DNA of 64,000 nucleotides, taken from Paramylibacter kogurei. Lineage in GTDB: Bacteria; Pseudomonadota; Alphaproteobacteria; Rhodobacterales; Rhodobacteraceae. Of the stretch, positions 63,215 to 64,000 are shown piece after piece. The stretch lies in NCBI RefSeq assembly GCF_002742285.1, contig NZ_MDGM01000012.1, positions 496,001 through 560,000 of the forward strand, written 5' to 3'. Each line of letters opens with the position of its first letter. Position 1 is the first letter of the stretch. A program made the translations under genes and the position numbers. The notes under the pieces were generated by a model. It saw only the letters and a program-made list of their open reading frames with translations. It searched no databases and had not been told where the DNA came from.

Positions 63215-63871
63215 TTATTTTAAGTTCACCTTGAGCGCCATAGCACAGGCAAAGGGCATTAATGCGATGGAAAATAAGCTGATCCCAGTGGTCAGCAATA
63301 ACGCCGGCATGGGGTCAAGTGAAACCGTTGCACGAATAACCGTTTGTGCACCAAACACCAGTGTTGGGATATAAAGCGGAAGAACGAGCAGCGATAGCAA
63401 AAGCCCACCACGCTTTACACCAACGGTCACAGCCGCGGCAAATGTCCCGATAAAGCTAAGTGCAGGTGTGCCGATCAGCAAACTCGCAATCAGCCAGATG
63501 TAACCGGAGCTGGGCATTTGCAACAGATATGCCAGTAATGGTGCGATCAGTGTCAGTGGTAATCCCGTGGTGATCCAATGTGCGGCGGCCTTTGATGCGG
63601 CAATGGATTCAAGGGGCAGGGGTGATGTTGCCAATGCCTCTAATGTGCCATCTTCGAAATCTAGTTGGAAAATACGATCAAGCGATAGCAAACAAGATAA
63701 GATCGCCCCGATCCACAAAATGCCAGGTGCAATACGGGCAAGTATCGCGCTATCCGCACCAACGCCCAGTGGAACAAACAAAATCACGATCAAGAAAAAT
63801 GCAAGTGTCAGGCCAAATCCGCCACCAGATCGAAATGCCAGTTTAATGTCGCGCAAGAAAAGCGATTTCAT
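63215..63871 (-). CDS. ccmB: Heme exporter protein CcmB
   Basis: Permease of the CcmAB ABC system. The 218-residue product has six helices and the family regions FFLIVILFVPLGVG, LDRIFQLDFEDGTLEALATS and LVLPLYIPTLVFGA. Its ATG overlaps the ccmA stop by three bases. Confidence 0.95.
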   Translation of the reverse strand: MKSLFLRDIKLAFRSGGGFGLTLAFFLIVILFVPLGVGADSAILARIAPGILWIGAILSCLLSLDRIFQLDFEDGTLEALATSPLPLESIAASKAAAHWITTGLPLTLIAPLLAYLLQMPSSGYIWLIASLLIGTPALSFIGTFAAAVTVGVKRGGLLLSLLVLPLYIPTLVFGAQTVIRATVSLDPMPALLLTTGISLFSIALMPFACAMALKVNLK

Positions 63872-64000
63872 GAAAAGCTTCCTTGCAAAAACGGATCCGT
63901 TTCGATGGTGCCGCTTGGCGCGAAATCCGCCATATCCAAGGTTTGTGTGTTTGGAATGTGCAAATCAATGTGGCTGGAAAGCACGGCAATGCCACCATCA
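63868..64000 (-). CDS. ccmA: Heme exporter ATP-binding protein CcmA, C-terminal end (partial)
   Basis: The minus-strand frame entering at the window end encodes DGGIAVLSSHIDLHIPNTQT and continues to FLQGSFS before stopping over the ccmB ATG. The segment GGIAVLSSHIDL corresponds to the C-terminal H-loop region of CcmA. The N-terminal ATPase motifs lie beyond the window. Confidence 0.88.
   Translation of the reverse strand, partial: DGGIAVLSSHIDLHIPNTQTLDMADFAPSGTIETDPFLQGSFS

Noticed and set aside
1..64000. Search for tRNA, rRNA, insertion sequences, prophage, toxin-antitoxin, restriction or CRISPR-Cas genes.
   Set aside because: No characteristic motifs, transposase or recombinase genes or direct-repeat/spacer arrays were seen in reading the window.

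Overview
The window is a continuous, gene-dense stretch of alphaproteobacterial chromosome, most likely from the order Rhodobacterales (Roseobacter/Rhodobacter relatives), with GC that looks close to one half by eye. The basis is gene order and gene content: nuoM-nuoN-birA-coaX-rnj, surE-pcm-nlpD, yajC-secD-secF followed by an Mth938-domain gene, tatABC, cvpA/purF/radA, a Hint-domain protein of the type common in roseobacters, an FMN riboswitch in front of a RibH2-type lumazine synthase, and ccmA-ccmB-ccmC-ccmD. Almost everything is chromosomal housekeeping. I see no rRNA, tRNA, insertion sequence, prophage or CRISPR array.

Layout. 1-4905 (+): end of complex I (nuoM, nuoN), biotin ligase, type III pantothenate kinase, RNase J. 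4962-9000: RhlE-like helicase and release factor 3 on the minus strand around two small membrane-protein genes. 9209-14368 (+): a membrane protein, an atypical SDR, an AlkC-like DNA glycosylase, a sodium:solute symporter and an orphan ABC ATPase. 14506-16922 (+): tatA, tatB, tatC and a DUF815 ATPase. 16923-20122: an accessory-looking envelope locus with a 330-base leader full of repeats, an exported PepSY-like protein with a Gly/His/Asn tail, a membrane-anchored LuxR-type regulator, an exported unknown and a VWA protein. 20253-22899 (-): surE-pcm-nlpD. 23098-25465 (+): 5'-nucleotidase and a membrane protein. 25578-26870 (-): serS. 27157-31312 (+): yajC-secD-secF-tauE-Mth938.

31425-36766: Fe superoxide dismutase, a candidate small RNA, RarD, a LOG-family protein (-), a LysM protein and an Atm1-type ABC exporter. 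36818-42686 (-): AraC regulator, monooxygenase-like protein and an RND pump with its adaptor. 42893-47448 (+): panB, YfgM-like, BamB, Der. 47449-57165 (-): sulfatase, SDR, purF, cvpA, radA, PqiA-like, glycosyltransferase, MlaF, MlaE, alr. 57415-58464 (+): Hint protein. 58465-61115 (-): dnaB, pyrC. 61300-61965 (+): FMN riboswitch and ribH. 62034-64000 (-): a tiny lipoprotein, ccmD, ccmC, ccmB and the end of ccmA.

The points most worth a second look are non-coding: a shared array of GGGACA-type repeats upstream of prfC and serS (both translation factors), an 18-bp perfect inverted repeat plus 21-bp-phased direct repeats in front of the PepSY/LuxR locus, a candidate stand-alone small RNA between sodB and rarD, two DnaA boxes in front of dnaB, and a dispersed intergenic motif containing TTTTGGATATTT. 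Among the proteins, the envelope locus at 16.9-20.1 kb is the best candidate for an undescribed signalling system. Start codons were chosen by eye from ribosome-binding sites and family N-termini; all functions rest on recognised motifs and neighbourhood, not on database searches.
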